Notes under the pieces: model-generated
Told to the model about the DNA's origin: nothing
Seen by the model: only the letters and a program-made list of their open reading frames with translations
The model's database searches: none
In this document: positions 18,706 through 27,847 of the stretch, piece by piece
How the letters are laid out: the number at the start of each line of letters is the position of its first letter
Position numbering within the stretch: the first letter of the stretch is position 1
Position numbers and translations under genes: made by a program
Assembly (NCBI GenBank): GCA_029246285.1
Contig: JAQWNW010000075.1
Span: 1 to 48,602 of the forward strand
Direction: 5' to 3'
DNA length: 48,602 nucleotides
Source: Paracoccaceae bacterium
GTDB lineage: Bacteria > Pseudomonadota > Alphaproteobacteria > Rhodobacterales > Rhodobacteraceae

Positions 18706-19944
18706 TCAATAAGATAAAATTCCTTTGTAAAAGTCTTTATCATTTTTTATCGACCTTATTTTTGAACAATGCCCCTCATTCAACAAATGGTCAAACAATT
18801 TTTCTTCTCGCCATATAGTTGGCATTGCTAATAAAGCATGGCGAGGTAGCTTAAATTTTTTCCAGTCTTTTATTTGCTCTAAACCCTTTTCCCCACAAGC
18901 TTTGATACTAAAATTATTGGGGCACGTCCAACGCCCATCCCAAATATTATCTGAGGTGCCGCTATTCTTTACTGCGTTAAACTCTCGAGAAATATGTAAT
19001 TTTTCATCAAACTTTGATAAAACACAACCACAACAGGTTCTCGACTTCCCTTCCATTGCAGATATCAAAGTATTTTCTAAGGTTTTAGCACGAGCACCAT
19101 ATGGATTATCTGAGACCCATTTAACCACATAAGATAAAATACGATGCCGAGTATCTGGTAATAATAATTTCAATTCCTGCAAGTCGACAGCCACTGTCCC
19201 AATTTTAGTTTGGAAAACATGCTTCCTAGCAAATTGGAAGGCCACATTATTCAAAACATCACGTGCTTGGGCCATTCTATGCGAAGTTTCTACAAGTCGC
19301 GCTGTTTCAAGACCATATTTTATAGAAGATTCTAAAACCTTTCGAACCTTAATTCTATCGAAACGTAGATCCTCATTTGATGGATCGTTAACATAAGGTA
19401 TATCCTCCTCATCAAGAAAGTTTCTAAGGTCTTTACGACTTGTTTTTAAAAGAGGCCGTAACCAGTAAATACGGTTTCTGTAAGATTTCGAAGTCATTGC
19501 TGAAAGACCATCAACACCAGAACCACGAGCCAGCCGCAATAAAAATGTTTCTGCCTGATCATCAGATGTGTGCCCCAGAAAGACACTTTCAATTCCATTT
19601 CCAGAAGCCCATTCAGAAATTAAGTGATACCTATTTTCGCGAGCCCATGATTGTAGGTTACCTGACACATCTTCGTGTATTTCCAAAATTGAATGATTAA
19701 TACGATATTTGGCGCATAACTCCTGAACTGAAATAGCTTCTTGAGAGGAGTTTTTGCGCAAATTATGATTAACTGTTACCACAAACAGTTTTTTTTGATT
19801 TTCTTTTGCCCAAGGCAAAAGCAAATGAAGTAGAGCAACGCTATCTCCTCCACCAGAAACCGCTACTCCAAACTTTTTTCCATCTCCTGCAATTTCTGTT
19901 AATTTTTTTTGTAAACTTTTTTGAAGCTTTTTACTCACTGACAT
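18706..19944 (-). CDS. tilS: tRNA(Ile)-lysidine synthase
   Basis: TilS modifies the wobble cytidine of tRNA-Ile(CAU) to lysidine so that it reads AUA, an essential step. The 412-residue protein has the PP-loop ATP site VSGGGDSVALLHLL starting near residue 29, the LGHTSDDQAET and LARGSGVDGLSAM segments of the N-ATPase domain, and a divergent C-terminal region. Its start overlaps the end of cpoB by 10 bases, so translation is probably coupled. ftsH follows. The tilS-ftsH linkage is widespread in proteobacteria. Confidence 0.95.
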   Translation of the reverse strand: MSVSKKLQKSLQKKLTEIAGDGKKFGVAVSGGGDSVALLHLLLPWAKENQKKLFVVTVNHNLRKNSSQEAISVQELCAKYRINHSILEIHEDVSGNLQSWARENRYHLISEWASGNGIESVFLGHTSDDQAETFLLRLARGSGVDGLSAMTSKSYRNRIYWLRPLLKTSRKDLRNFLDEEDIPYVNDPSNEDLRFDRIKVRKVLESSIKYGLETARLVETSHRMAQARDVLNNVAFQFARKHVFQTKIGTVAVDLQELKLLLPDTRHRILSYVVKWVSDNPYGARAKTLENTLISAMEGKSRTCCGCVLSKFDEKLHISREFNAVKNSGTSDNIWDGRWTCPNNFSIKACGEKGLEQIKDWKKFKLPRHALLAMPTIWREEKLFDHLLNEGHCSKIRSIKNDKDFYKGILSY

Positions 19945-20882
19945 TCCATTATTTGCATCTCTTTCATCGCAGTGGATACGATAGGAGCATCTGGATACCT
20001 AATAATTACTTCGTTTATAGTCTGGCAGGCCTCTTGCCTTTGTCCAATCTTGCTTAAGCTAATTCCTAAGTGAAATAATGCTTTAGGAGCTACTACAGCT
20101 TCTCGATCATATTGAAATGCGCTCAGGTAACTGCGAGCTGCGTCGGTCCACAGCTCCAAAGCAGAAAAGGCTTTACCAATTTGTAAATATGACTCTCCTA
20201 AAAGCAAGGACTCAGAGTTTAAATTTATAAACATATTGTAAGCATCTATTGCTTCCTGCCACTTTTCCAACGAGTAGAGAGCACTACCGATATAATAATG
20301 TGATTTATTTGTTAGATCACCTTCGGGATAGGCCTCCATAAAACTTCTAAATCTTTCCAAGGCAATATCAAATTCTTCATTATCGAAAGCCGCCTTAGCT
20401 TCTTCATAATCACTTTCCTCTGCGACCGCTAACTCATTTATCTCCTCTTTCTTCCGGTCTGCTTTCGGAATAACAATTTTTAACTCCCCTTCGAAGAGCG
20501 TAGATGAACTCATCTGACCAATGTCACAAGCCTCTTCGAGCTCACAAAGCCTAAACTCAATATCATCGAATCGCTTTATTGAGTCAGTCGTTAGTTTATT
20601 TAGTTGAAACTCTAAACTTTCTACTTTTGCAGTCATCGACTGTAATTCAGTTTCAATAGCTTGAATCCTGTCCAACGAGCTTTTTGAAAGCGCTTCACTT
20701 TTCTCTTCTCTTGCCTTTTTCGCCTCAGCACTTAACCGATCAGCTTCCGAACTAAGGCGTTGAATATCAACGACTAAACTTTTCAGTCTTTGACCAATAT
20801 CGGTTAAAGTCTGATTAAGAGTTTCTGCTTGAGACATGATTGGCAGTAAGCATAAGAAAGTTATTATAATAATACGAAACAT
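19935..20882 (-). CDS. cpoB: Tol-Pal system protein CpoB (YbgF), periplasmic TPR protein
   Basis: CpoB coordinates peptidoglycan synthesis with Tol-dependent outer-membrane constriction at division. The 315-residue protein has a cleavable signal peptide (hydrophobic 2-17, likely cleavage after MSQA), a coiled-coil segment rich in Lys, Glu and Ser (about 20-115), an acidic linker, and C-terminal TPR repeats (about 165-310) recognisable by ALYSLEKWQEAIDAYNMF and LFHLGISLSKIGQRQEA. It starts 3 bases after pal ends. Sequence is variable in this family, so the gene order and architecture carry the identification. Confidence 0.92.
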   Translation of the reverse strand: MFRIIIITFLCLLPIMSQAETLNQTLTDIGQRLKSLVVDIQRLSSEADRLSAEAKKAREEKSEALSKSSLDRIQAIETELQSMTAKVESLEFQLNKLTTDSIKRFDDIEFRLCELEEACDIGQMSSSTLFEGELKIVIPKADRKKEEINELAVAEESDYEEAKAAFDNEEFDIALERFRSFMEAYPEGDLTNKSHYYIGSALYSLEKWQEAIDAYNMFINLNSESLLLGESYLQIGKAFSALELWTDAARSYLSAFQYDREAVVAPKALFHLGISLSKIGQRQEACQTINEVIIRYPDAPIVSTAMKEMQIMECQ

Positions 20883-20885
20883 CTT

Positions 20886-21407
20886 TTAACCCTTCGACAG
20901 TGCATTAACGACCGTAACCGCTCTACGATTTTGCGACCAACAAACTTCTGCTGAACAATTTTCAATTGGTCGCTCTTTCCCGTATGTTACTATTGAAATA
21001 TTACTAGGATCAACACCCCTGCTTATTAAATATTCTTTTACTATCTGGGCCCGCCTTGCGCCAAGCGCCAGATTATAATCTCGCGTCCCTTGTTCATCTG
21101 CATGCCCTTCAATTAATACTTGATAACCAATGTTGAGAGATAACCAGTCTGCTTGTTTGTCTAAGGTTAATTTTGCAAGTGCCGTCAAGCCAGAATTATC
21201 TACCTCAAATAATACGACATCACCAATTTTTTCAATAAAATAGTCTTCTGTCTCGTTGAGAATACTTGAATTAACATCATTACTGCTTGAAAAGTTACCA
21301 TTCAATAGATCATCCTGATCACAAGCAGTGACGCCAATAACGATAATCAACAGTAATAAATATTTTAATCTCATAGACATTGATAACGCATTTTTTTTAA
21401 TTTTCAC
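20886..21407 (-). CDS. pal: peptidoglycan-associated lipoprotein Pal
   Basis: Pal anchors the outer membrane to peptidoglycan and works with TolB. The 173-residue protein has a lipoprotein signal ending in GVTAC (lipidated Cys 29) and a C-terminal OmpA-like domain with VLIEGHADEQGTRDYN and LGARRAQ, which carry the diaminopimelate-binding Asp and Arg. The residue after the lipidated Cys is Asp, which in enterobacteria signals inner-membrane retention; alphaproteobacteria may not follow that rule. Later in-frame ATGs at residues 10 and 12 would shorten the signal but not change the lipobox. It begins 3 bases after tolB. Confidence 0.96.
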   Translation of the reverse strand: MKIKKNALSMSMRLKYLLLLIIVIGVTACDQDDLLNGNFSSSNDVNSSILNETEDYFIEKIGDVVLFEVDNSGLTALAKLTLDKQADWLSLNIGYQVLIEGHADEQGTRDYNLALGARRAQIVKEYLISRGVDPSNISIVTYGKERPIENCSAEVCWSQNRRAVTVVNALSKG

Positions 21408-21410
21408 AAC

Positions 21411-22754
21411 TTAATTCAGTAAAGGCGACCATGAAGGATCAGATCCAGAATTTGGCGTCACAATTTTTCTAAGATTTCGCCCAGATATATCGATTGAAAA
21501 AACTGAGGAACTCCCTCGACTACCAGCTTTATTCCTAAAAAACATAATCACTCGCCCATTTGGTGACCAGGTTGGCGCTTCATCCAGAAACGAAGATGTT
21601 AGTAGCCGTTCTTCACTTCCATCAGTTCTCATCACACCTATATGAAACCTCCGGCCACTTTTTTTTGTAAATGCTATCAAATCCCCATTAGGTGACCAAA
21701 CCGGAGTTCCATAACTACCACCTCCAAATGAGATGCGGCGTCCTTCACCGACACCTAATGGCAGAACATAAAGTTGTTGCGTGCCAGAACGATCACTTTC
21801 ATACACGATTTTCGAACCATCTGGAGAAAAACTTGGGCTAGTCTCAATAGCAGGACCAGAAGTCAACCGACGCCTAATACCAGAGTTTATATCCACTATA
21901 TAAAGATCAGTATTAGCGTCATTAACAACAGACATAACAATGCTGTTACCGTCAGGTGAAAATTCAGGAGAAAAACTCATTTGAATGCGCTCATCTAAAA
22001 CATCTGCTTTCTTTGTTCTTAAATTCATTATATAAACCTGAGGCATACCCAATTTGAAAGAAGTATAAATAAGGTGTGAACCATCAGGTGAAAATTTTGG
22101 CGTAAGCACTATATCACTTTGATCAGTTAAAAACTCCACATTAGCGCCATCATAATCCATTAAAGCCAATCTTTTTAGACGCTCATTCTTCATACCAGAT
22201 TCTGATATAAATGCTATTTTTGAGTTAAAATAGCCAATCTCACCTGTTAAATGAAAATAGATGTCATCTGCAATCTTATGAGCTATACTTCGCCAATCTC
22301 CCGGCTCCGAAAATACGGCTTTTGCAGAAATTATATTTTCAGAGAAAATATCAAATAGCTTATACTTTACCACCAAACAACCTCGAGGGTCCTCACAATC
22401 ACGGTTTTTTAATTTAGTTATTGTTACCGCTCCTGAGATTAAACCTTGAGCATTAATCGCCTTCCAATCTGAGTAAAGCAAAAGAGCTTTGAAATTAGTT
22501 ATTTTCGAAATATGTGCGTCATCAGGTATTATTCTAAATAAACCAGTTTTAGTAAGATCTTCAGAAACTAAAAAGGATATATTTTTTGCAACTTCCTTAA
22601 CTGCAATAACTTCTGAGAGAAACTTTGGTATCGCCAATGGCAAAGGCTCCGCAACACCATCAGTGATCGTTATTCGAAGAGGTTTATCCTGAGCTAACGC
22701 AAAACAGGGAAAAATAAAAAGTATGATAAAAAATAATTTTAGGTATCTCATCAT
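21411..22754 (-). CDS. tolB: Tol-Pal system translocation protein TolB
   Basis: TolB is a periplasmic protein that binds Pal and is controlled by TolA. The 447-residue protein has a signal peptide (about 1-21, ending CFALA), an N-terminal alpha/beta domain (ITITDGVAEPLPLAIP) and a C-terminal six-bladed beta-propeller. The blades show as repeated FSPDGS or WSPNG motifs, five of which are clear. Its start overlaps the end of tolA by 4 bases (ATGA), and pal follows after 3 bases. It is not truncated relative to the family. Confidence 0.97.
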   Translation of the reverse strand: MMRYLKLFFIILFIFPCFALAQDKPLRITITDGVAEPLPLAIPKFLSEVIAVKEVAKNISFLVSEDLTKTGLFRIIPDDAHISKITNFKALLLYSDWKAINAQGLISGAVTITKLKNRDCEDPRGCLVVKYKLFDIFSENIISAKAVFSEPGDWRSIAHKIADDIYFHLTGEIGYFNSKIAFISESGMKNERLKRLALMDYDGANVEFLTDQSDIVLTPKFSPDGSHLIYTSFKLGMPQVYIMNLRTKKADVLDERIQMSFSPEFSPDGNSIVMSVVNDANTDLYIVDINSGIRRRLTSGPAIETSPSFSPDGSKIVYESDRSGTQQLYVLPLGVGEGRRISFGGGSYGTPVWSPNGDLIAFTKKSGRRFHIGVMRTDGSEERLLTSSFLDEAPTWSPNGRVIMFFRNKAGSRGSSSVFSIDISGRNLRKIVTPNSGSDPSWSPLLN

Positions 22755-23893
22755 TTTATTCTCAATTTAATTGGATCAAACACCATCTTTATCGTTTTCC
22801 ACTGGGCGTATTTTTCTTCTGGCAAATCAAAACCACGCCTCCCACAAACCAAAATAGCTCTCCGCGCCGTGTCGTACGCGATCTTCGTAGCATTCGCGGC
22901 ACCCCCAAAAGAATCTACCATTTTGATACTATCACTTTCTGGGTAACCAGCTTCTGACATGTTAAATAAAATAGTAACAGTAACTTCCAACGCTTCCCGA
23001 GACAAGGAAGTTTTATTCCAACAACGGCCTACGGAAACTCTCAAATTATCTTTTTCTCGTTGAGTTAAGGGAGGACCAGCCGGAGCATTTCGGGCACTCT
23101 GTATCGGTTCATTGCTAATTGAAGCAATTATTTCATTCTGTGCCACTTGCTCAGCGGGTTCAACCTGCAATATTGAGTCATCCAATGAACGACCTTTTGG
23201 CCGAACAGAACGCATTGGAGCAGAAGAAAGTTCGGCAATTAATGCATCAATGATCGGTTGTGTAATAGTCTGTTCTGGAACGGAATTATCTTCAGCTAAT
23301 ACCTCTTCAATATTAGATATCTCGGAAGAATTAGTTTTCGAAATCGCTTCTGCTTTTTCAACATCCTCTAGCAACTTCGGATATGGTTTAGTATCAACAT
23401 TAATATCAAAGTTTTGATCGGGAGATTCAAGTTTTACCCCTTCTGGAACATCCAAATTCAAAGCGACGTCTTCTCCCACGATTGATACATTTGTATCAAA
23501 ACCCGACGGAGTAGAATTAACAACTTCAGGTAATTCTGGCGAGTCTATTGAAGGTGTTGATGTTGCGGCAATATCTTGATCAACTTCGATTTCGTTTTCT
23601 AGGTTTTCAGTATCTTCTTTATTCACATTGTCTTGTTGAGATTGATCATCTAGCAGCTCGTCATTGTTTTTGTTAATTAATGTTACCGGGGTATCAAAGT
23701 CTTTTTCAAATCTTTTCTGCAGAATATCAAATTCCGATAAAGATACTATTGATACCTCTGATATAGATAACTCGTTATCCTTTGAATCCTCAAAAATTGG
23801 TCCACTCAAGGCAGCTAGACCTATCACTATCAAATGACCCCAGCCAGATATGATGGCTCCTGTTTGCATGTTTGTTTCGCTAAAAGCCTCCAT
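22751..23893 (-). CDS. tolA: TolA-like cell envelope energy transducer
   Basis: TolA spans the periplasm, linking the TolQR motor to TolB-Pal. The predicted protein has an N-terminal membrane helix with the SGWGH motif (about 16-20) that contacts TolQR. A long middle part follows, rich in Asp, Glu, Asn and Ser rather than the Ala/Lys helix of E. coli TolA. It ends in a C-terminal domain with the conserved VSVGRCWN segment, a V-x-R-CW-like mark of alphaproteobacterial TolA. The start is uncertain: ATG 23893 is chosen, GTG 23908 and ATG 23869 are alternatives. All but the last overlap tolR, as usual in this operon. Confidence 0.88.
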   Translation of the reverse strand: MEAFSETNMQTGAIISGWGHLIVIGLAALSGPIFEDSKDNELSISEVSIVSLSEFDILQKRFEKDFDTPVTLINKNNDELLDDQSQQDNVNKEDTENLENEIEVDQDIAATSTPSIDSPELPEVVNSTPSGFDTNVSIVGEDVALNLDVPEGVKLESPDQNFDINVDTKPYPKLLEDVEKAEAISKTNSSEISNIEEVLAEDNSVPEQTITQPIIDALIAELSSAPMRSVRPKGRSLDDSILQVEPAEQVAQNEIIASISNEPIQSARNAPAGPPLTQREKDNLRVSVGRCWNKTSLSREALEVTVTILFNMSEAGYPESDSIKMVDSFGGAANATKIAYDTARRAILVCGRRGFDLPEEKYAQWKTIKMVFDPIKLRIK

Positions 23894-24344
23894 TAAAGGT
23901 GGGACCACCCGTGTCAGTAACCAAACCTATATTGTTAAATCCAGAACTATTAAGAGCTCCCATCAATCGCATTACAACTTCATAAGAATTAGTTCCATCA
24001 GCTCTTAGAAAAATTTTGTTATTATTTCTTTCTACCAAGATACTCCTTAGTTTAGTATCAAGTTCCTCAAATTGAATTTCTGACTTTTGAAGCCATAAAC
24101 TACCGTCCTTTGTCAATGTGATTGTCAAAGGCTCTTCCTGTTCATTCGGCAAAGGTGTTGCAGAGGTTTTTGGCAATTCGACTGGCACCCCAACCGTTAA
24201 AAGTGGTGCTGCCACCATAAAAATAATTAAAAGCACAAGCATTACGTCGACAAAAGGAGTCACGTTAATTTCTGCCATTAGCCCATTAGAGTAACGATTA
24301 CGTTTTCCTAAATTCTTCCGATTTCTCTTCAAACTTTTCATCAA
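23880..24344 (-). CDS. tolR: Tol-Pal system protein TolR (ExbD/TolR family)
   Basis: TolR forms the proton-driven motor with TolQ. The 154-residue protein has one N-terminal membrane helix, NVTPFVDVMLVLLIIFMVAA (27-46), with the proton-path Asp at 33, and a periplasmic domain. The IFLRADGTNSYEVVMRLMGAL segment near the C-terminus is typical of ExbD/TolR. Its ATG overlaps the tolQ stop by 4 bases. The N-terminus has a basic stretch (KRNRKNLGKRNRYS), consistent with a cytoplasmic side. Confidence 0.97.
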   Translation of the reverse strand: MMKSLKRNRKNLGKRNRYSNGLMAEINVTPFVDVMLVLLIIFMVAAPLLTVGVPVELPKTSATPLPNEQEEPLTITLTKDGSLWLQKSEIQFEELDTKLRSILVERNNNKIFLRADGTNSYEVVMRLMGALNSSGFNNIGLVTDTGGPTFNGGF

Positions 24345-25036
24345 TCCTCTAACTGACGAGACAAAATAGTCGAAAACTCACCAGCAAAAGCATCATATCG
24401 TGAGATTATCTGCTCAGAGTCAGAAGAAAGTTTGTTATAAAAAACGACTGCCGGTATTGCTGCTAAAAGGCCAAGTGCGGTTGCGACCAAGGCTTCAGCA
24501 ATTCCAGGAGCAACTACTGCTAAATTGGTACTCTGGCTTATCGCAATTTCCTCAAAGGCATTTTTGATCCCCCAAACTGTTCCAAAAAGACCAACAAAGG
24601 GGGCTATAGAGCCTACTGTAGCAAGAAACGTCAAACCTCTATTTAATTTTTCGTGCTCTCTTACGATGGCAACATCCATACTACGCTCCATTCTTGAAGG
24701 CGCACCTGGTATCATTTGCCCATCCGATCGCTGCGAACGGCCCCATTCCATCATACCCGCTACAAATATTCTTTCAGCACTTCCTCTCGGTTTGTCTTTA
24801 ATTTTCTCATAAAGCTCATCTAGCGGGTCACCCGACCAAAAAGCTGATTCAAACCGATTCGTATTTGATCGAGCAATCCTAAAATTAATAAACTTCTGAA
24901 AAATAATAGACCAACTCCAAAAGCTCGCTAGAATTAAAATTATCATTACAATTTTTACAACTATTGTAGCCCGCCAAAAAAGAGCCAGTAGCGAAAAATC
25001 AATTGTTTGCACCGTAACTAAAACTTCCGTTTCCAT
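24341..25036 (-). CDS. tolQ: Tol-Pal system protein TolQ (ExbB/TolQ family)
   Basis: TolQ is the three-helix proton-channel subunit of the Tol motor. The 231-residue protein has membrane helices at about 15-45, 132-155 and 168-195, with the conserved LATVGSIAPFVGLFGTVWG and GIAEALVATALGLLAAIPA segments. It is separated from ybgC by 136 bases, the widest gap in this run. On the minus strand that gap holds a possible -35 TTGGCA (25137-25142) and a weak -10 (25113-25118), so the tol genes may have their own promoter, but that is low-confidence. Confidence 0.97.
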   Translation of the reverse strand: METEVLVTVQTIDFSLLALFWRATIVVKIVMIILILASFWSWSIIFQKFINFRIARSNTNRFESAFWSGDPLDELYEKIKDKPRGSAERIFVAGMMEWGRSQRSDGQMIPGAPSRMERSMDVAIVREHEKLNRGLTFLATVGSIAPFVGLFGTVWGIKNAFEEIAISQSTNLAVVAPGIAEALVATALGLLAAIPAVVFYNKLSSDSEQIISRYDAFAGEFSTILSRQLED

Positions 25037-25172
25037 TCAATTGCCTAATCTAATATTCTCTTTAAAACATAAAATGTGTTGTTAATCTCTTAACTGATAA
25101 ATTCATAACTCTTATCTAAGCATTTTTGGTTTGATTTGCCAATTCATCACTAGCGTATTTTCATAATTTAAT

Positions 25173-25568
25173 TTATGTTTCCAACAATTGGCGGATATTC
25201 GCTGGTAACCGGGTTACTTTTCCATTATTTTTTAAAAATGCGAGACTTACGGATGCCTCAAATAACAATTCTGTGAATCTAAAGACTTTCTGGCTCAGTA
25301 ATAATGAAGCACCCTTAACCTCTTTAACCTCGGTGACTACTTCTAAATTATCGTCAAAAAAGGCTGGTAATAAATATTTAGCTTTTAACTCGCTGACTAC
25401 AAAAAACTTACCATCCTCGAAGAGTTCTTTTTGACTTATGTTTAAGTTACTTAACATTTCAGATCTAGCACGCTCAATGAATTTTAAGTAATTTGCGTAA
25501 TAAACGATACCTGCAAGATCTGTATCCTCGTAATAAATTTTTAAATGAAAATGATCTTTTATAGACAA
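25173..25568 (-). CDS. ybgC: acyl-CoA thioesterase YbgC (hotdog fold)
   Basis: YbgC is a 4-hydroxybenzoyl-CoA-thioesterase-family enzyme acting on acyl-CoAs, commonly the first gene of tol operons. The 131-residue protein has the signature YYEDTDLAGIVYYANYLKF (12-30), in which the Asp residues and the following aromatic/Asn segment form the active site. The family motif usually reads VYHANY; here the His is Tyr, a known variation whose effect is uncertain. It lies 22 bases after ruvB and upstream of tolQ, the standard order. Confidence 0.94.
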   Translation of the reverse strand: MSIKDHFHLKIYYEDTDLAGIVYYANYLKFIERARSEMLSNLNISQKELFEDGKFFVVSELKAKYLLPAFFDDNLEVVTEVKEVKGASLLLSQKVFRFTELLFEASVSLAFLKNNGKVTRLPANIRQLLET

Positions 25569-25590
25569 AATCAGCCTCCTTACCGAACCT

Positions 25591-26625
25591 TTAATTCGAA
25601 TCCAGTAGATCAGGCTGCTCAGTTAAATTTGGTTGCTCTAATCCGAGATGGTCCCAAGATTTCTTTGTAAGCATTCTACCTCTTGGCGTTCTCTGAATAA
25701 AACCTTGTTGCAAAAGGTAGGGCTCGATGACCTCTTCCAAGGAATCACGTGCTTCAGACATAGCAGCGCTTATAGTCTCAACCCCAACTGGACCACCACC
25801 ATAATTCTCTGCTATGATTTTGAGATATTTTTTATCTGCCAAATCAAGCCCAGCAGTGTCAACACCAATCCTTATCAATGAACTATCTGCTATCTCTTGA
25901 GTAATTACGCCATTTCCTTCAACAACAGCAAAGTCAGCCACTCTTCTCAGTAATCGATTTGCGATACGAGGCGTTCCTCTCGATCTTTTTGCAATCTCAC
26001 GCCCACCAGAAGAATCCAGCTCTATCTGCATAAACCTCGAAGCCCTAATAATAATTTTTAACAATTCTTCTGGACTATAAAACTCAAGACGTATCGGAAT
26101 TCCAAATCTATCACGCAAAGGCGTTGTCAATAAACCCAATCTTGTAGTTGCTCCAACTAAGGTAAATGGTTGAAGTTCAATTCTAACGGTTCGAGCAGCG
26201 GGCCCCTCTCCAATCACTAAATCCAATTCAAAATCTTCCAATGCTGGATACAAGACTTCTTCAACTGCAGAATTCATCCGATGTATCTCATCGATAAACA
26301 AAACATCTCTCTCTTCTAGATTAGTTAAAATTGCCGCTAAATCACCAGCTTTTGCCAAAACTGGACCTGAAGTCATTCTAAAATTCACTCCAAGTTCTGA
26401 GGAAATAATTTGTGCCAATGTTGTTTTCCCAAGCCCTGGTGGTCCGTGAAACAAAGTATGATCCATTGTTTCATTTCTTTTTCTTGCACTTTCTATAAAA
26501 ATTGCTAAATTTTCTTTTACAATTGATTGCCCTGTGAAATCTTCAAGCTTTTTTGGCCTTAGAGCCTTATCACCGTCATTGGTTTGATATTTTGGATCAA
26601 TTGGTGTGTCCTCTTCCATTATCAT
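25591..26625 (-). CDS. ruvB: Holliday junction branch migration helicase RuvB
   Basis: RuvB is the AAA+ motor that drives branch migration with RuvA. The 344-residue protein has Walker A GPPGLGKT (61-68), Walker [11 protein letters not shown] (108-117), the sensor segment [17 protein letters not shown], and the winged-helix C-terminal domain ending with IQRTPRGR. Its ATG overlaps the ruvA stop (ATGA), giving coupled translation in the order ruvC-ruvA-ruvB. Confidence 0.98.
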   Translation of the reverse strand: MIMEEDTPIDPKYQTNDGDKALRPKKLEDFTGQSIVKENLAIFIESARKRNETMDHTLFHGPPGLGKTTLAQIISSELGVNFRMTSGPVLAKAGDLAAILTNLEERDVLFIDEIHRMNSAVEEVLYPALEDFELDLVIGEGPAARTVRIELQPFTLVGATTRLGLLTTPLRDRFGIPIRLEFYSPEELLKIIIRASRFMQIELDSSGGREIAKRSRGTPRIANRLLRRVADFAVVEGNGVITQEIADSSLIRIGVDTAGLDLADKKYLKIIAENYGGGPVGVETISAAMSEARDSLEEVIEPYLLQQGFIQRTPRGRMLTKKSWDHLGLEQPNLTEQPDLLDSN

Positions 26626-27308
26626 CCCTTTGGAGCCAATATTTTAAGAGCATTTCGGATCAGGTCCTGTACATTATAATCATCTTCTTCAAGCATTATT
26701 TGAGCTATTGAACTTGCCGCATCACCTTGAGAGTATCCCAAATTTACCAAGGCAGACAACGCATCGGATTGTAATTCTTGGAAGTTCTCTTTCTTACTTA
26801 TTTTGCCATCAGTTAAAACTTCATTCATCATAACGTTATCCATATTATCTATAATATCAATATTTTGATTTTCCTTCTTAGACTTTATAGAACCCATAGC
26901 CATTACTTTTGGAGCTTTTTCCTTCAGTTCATTAACAATTCGTTGAGCGATCTTAGGACCTACCCCGGGAGCTGTTTTTATTGTAGCCCAATCTGAAAGA
27001 AGTATCGCTCGCGATAAGGATTCAACGCTTAGAATTCCCTGAATTGCCAAAGCACCTTTGGCTCCCACACCTTGAACAGAGCATAATAATCGGTGCCATT
27101 CCTTTTCAGCAAAAGTTAAAAATCCAAACAATTGCAATAAATCTTCTCTTACTACCAAATCTGTAAATAAGGTGATAAACTCACCATCAACTGGCAAGGT
27201 TGAAAGAGTTTTTTCCGAACAATAAACGATATAGCCTACACCAGCGACATCCACGCAAATGTGATCATTTCCTCGATATTCAATTCGCCCCTTTAAACTT
27301 CCTATCAT
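26622..27308 (-). CDS. ruvA: Holliday junction branch migration protein RuvA
   Basis: RuvA binds the four-way junction and loads RuvB. The protein has the N-terminal OB domain starting MIGSLKGRI, two helix-hairpin-helix motifs (QGVGAKGA near 79-86 and PGVGPKIA near 114-121), and the C-terminal RuvB-contacting domain ([13 protein letters not shown] onwards). At 228 residues it is longer than the usual 200 or so, because the flexible linker (about 135-178) is expanded and rich in Asn, Asp, Lys and Met. It sits 2 bases after ruvC. Confidence 0.97.
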   Translation of the reverse strand: MIGSLKGRIEYRGNDHICVDVAGVGYIVYCSEKTLSTLPVDGEFITLFTDLVVREDLLQLFGFLTFAEKEWHRLLCSVQGVGAKGALAIQGILSVESLSRAILLSDWATIKTAPGVGPKIAQRIVNELKEKAPKVMAMGSIKSKKENQNIDIIDNMDNVMMNEVLTDGKISKKENFQELQSDALSALVNLGYSQGDAASSIAQIMLEEDDYNVQDLIRNALKILAPKG

Positions 27309-27310
27309 TT

Positions 27311-27817
27311 TTAACCAATAGCCTTTTCAATAGCTTTTTCTAACTTACCCTCAAATCTTATATGATGAGCATGGCAAATAGCGATGCCTAAAGCATCAGA
27401 TGCATCAGATCCACTAATTTTTACACCCGGTAACTGCAACTTTACCATGTGCTCAACTTGTTCTTTTGCAGCATGTCCCACACCAACAACAATTTTCTTT
27501 ACAGTATTGGGAGCATATTCAGCCACTGATAGCCCCGCTCTTGCTGGAACAAGTAAAGAAACTGCCCTAGCTTGACCTAATTTTAATGTACCAGCAGCAT
27601 CTTTATTAACGAATGTTTGCTCGACCGCCGCAGAATCTGGATGATATTTGGCAAGAATTTCTTCCAATTGCTCATATAGAGATACTAATCTACTTGGCAA
27701 ATCTTTACCACTTGAAGCGCAAACCCCATTTGCTACATGAGAAATCTTAGATGAATAAATATCTATTATCCCCCAACCGGTCTTACGCAATCCTGGATCA
27801 AACCCGATACATCTCAT
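27311..27817 (-). CDS. ruvC: Holliday junction resolvase RuvC
   Basis: RuvC cuts Holliday junctions by two symmetric nicks. Starting at the ATG at 27817 the protein is 168 residues, and the four acidic catalytic residues fall at D7, E66, D138 and D141, the positions known for E. coli RuvC. That match decides the start; an ATG eight codons upstream (27841) lacks a ribosome site. [22 protein letters not shown] and [15 protein letters not shown] are the matching motifs. It follows prmA and leads ruvA and ruvB. Confidence 0.97.
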   Translation of the reverse strand: MRCIGFDPGLRKTGWGIIDIYSSKISHVANGVCASSGKDLPSRLVSLYEQLEEILAKYHPDSAAVEQTFVNKDAAGTLKLGQARAVSLLVPARAGLSVAEYAPNTVKKIVVGVGHAAKEQVEHMVKLQLPGVKISGSDASDALGIAICHAHHIRFEGKLEKAIEKAIG

Positions 27818-27847
27818 TTTTGTTCCGTAATCTGTAATCATGTTATT

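Noticed and set aside
18706-18730. Possible frameshift or truncation at the tilS C-terminus
   Set aside because: The C-terminal domain of TilS is highly variable; length 412 is within the normal range.
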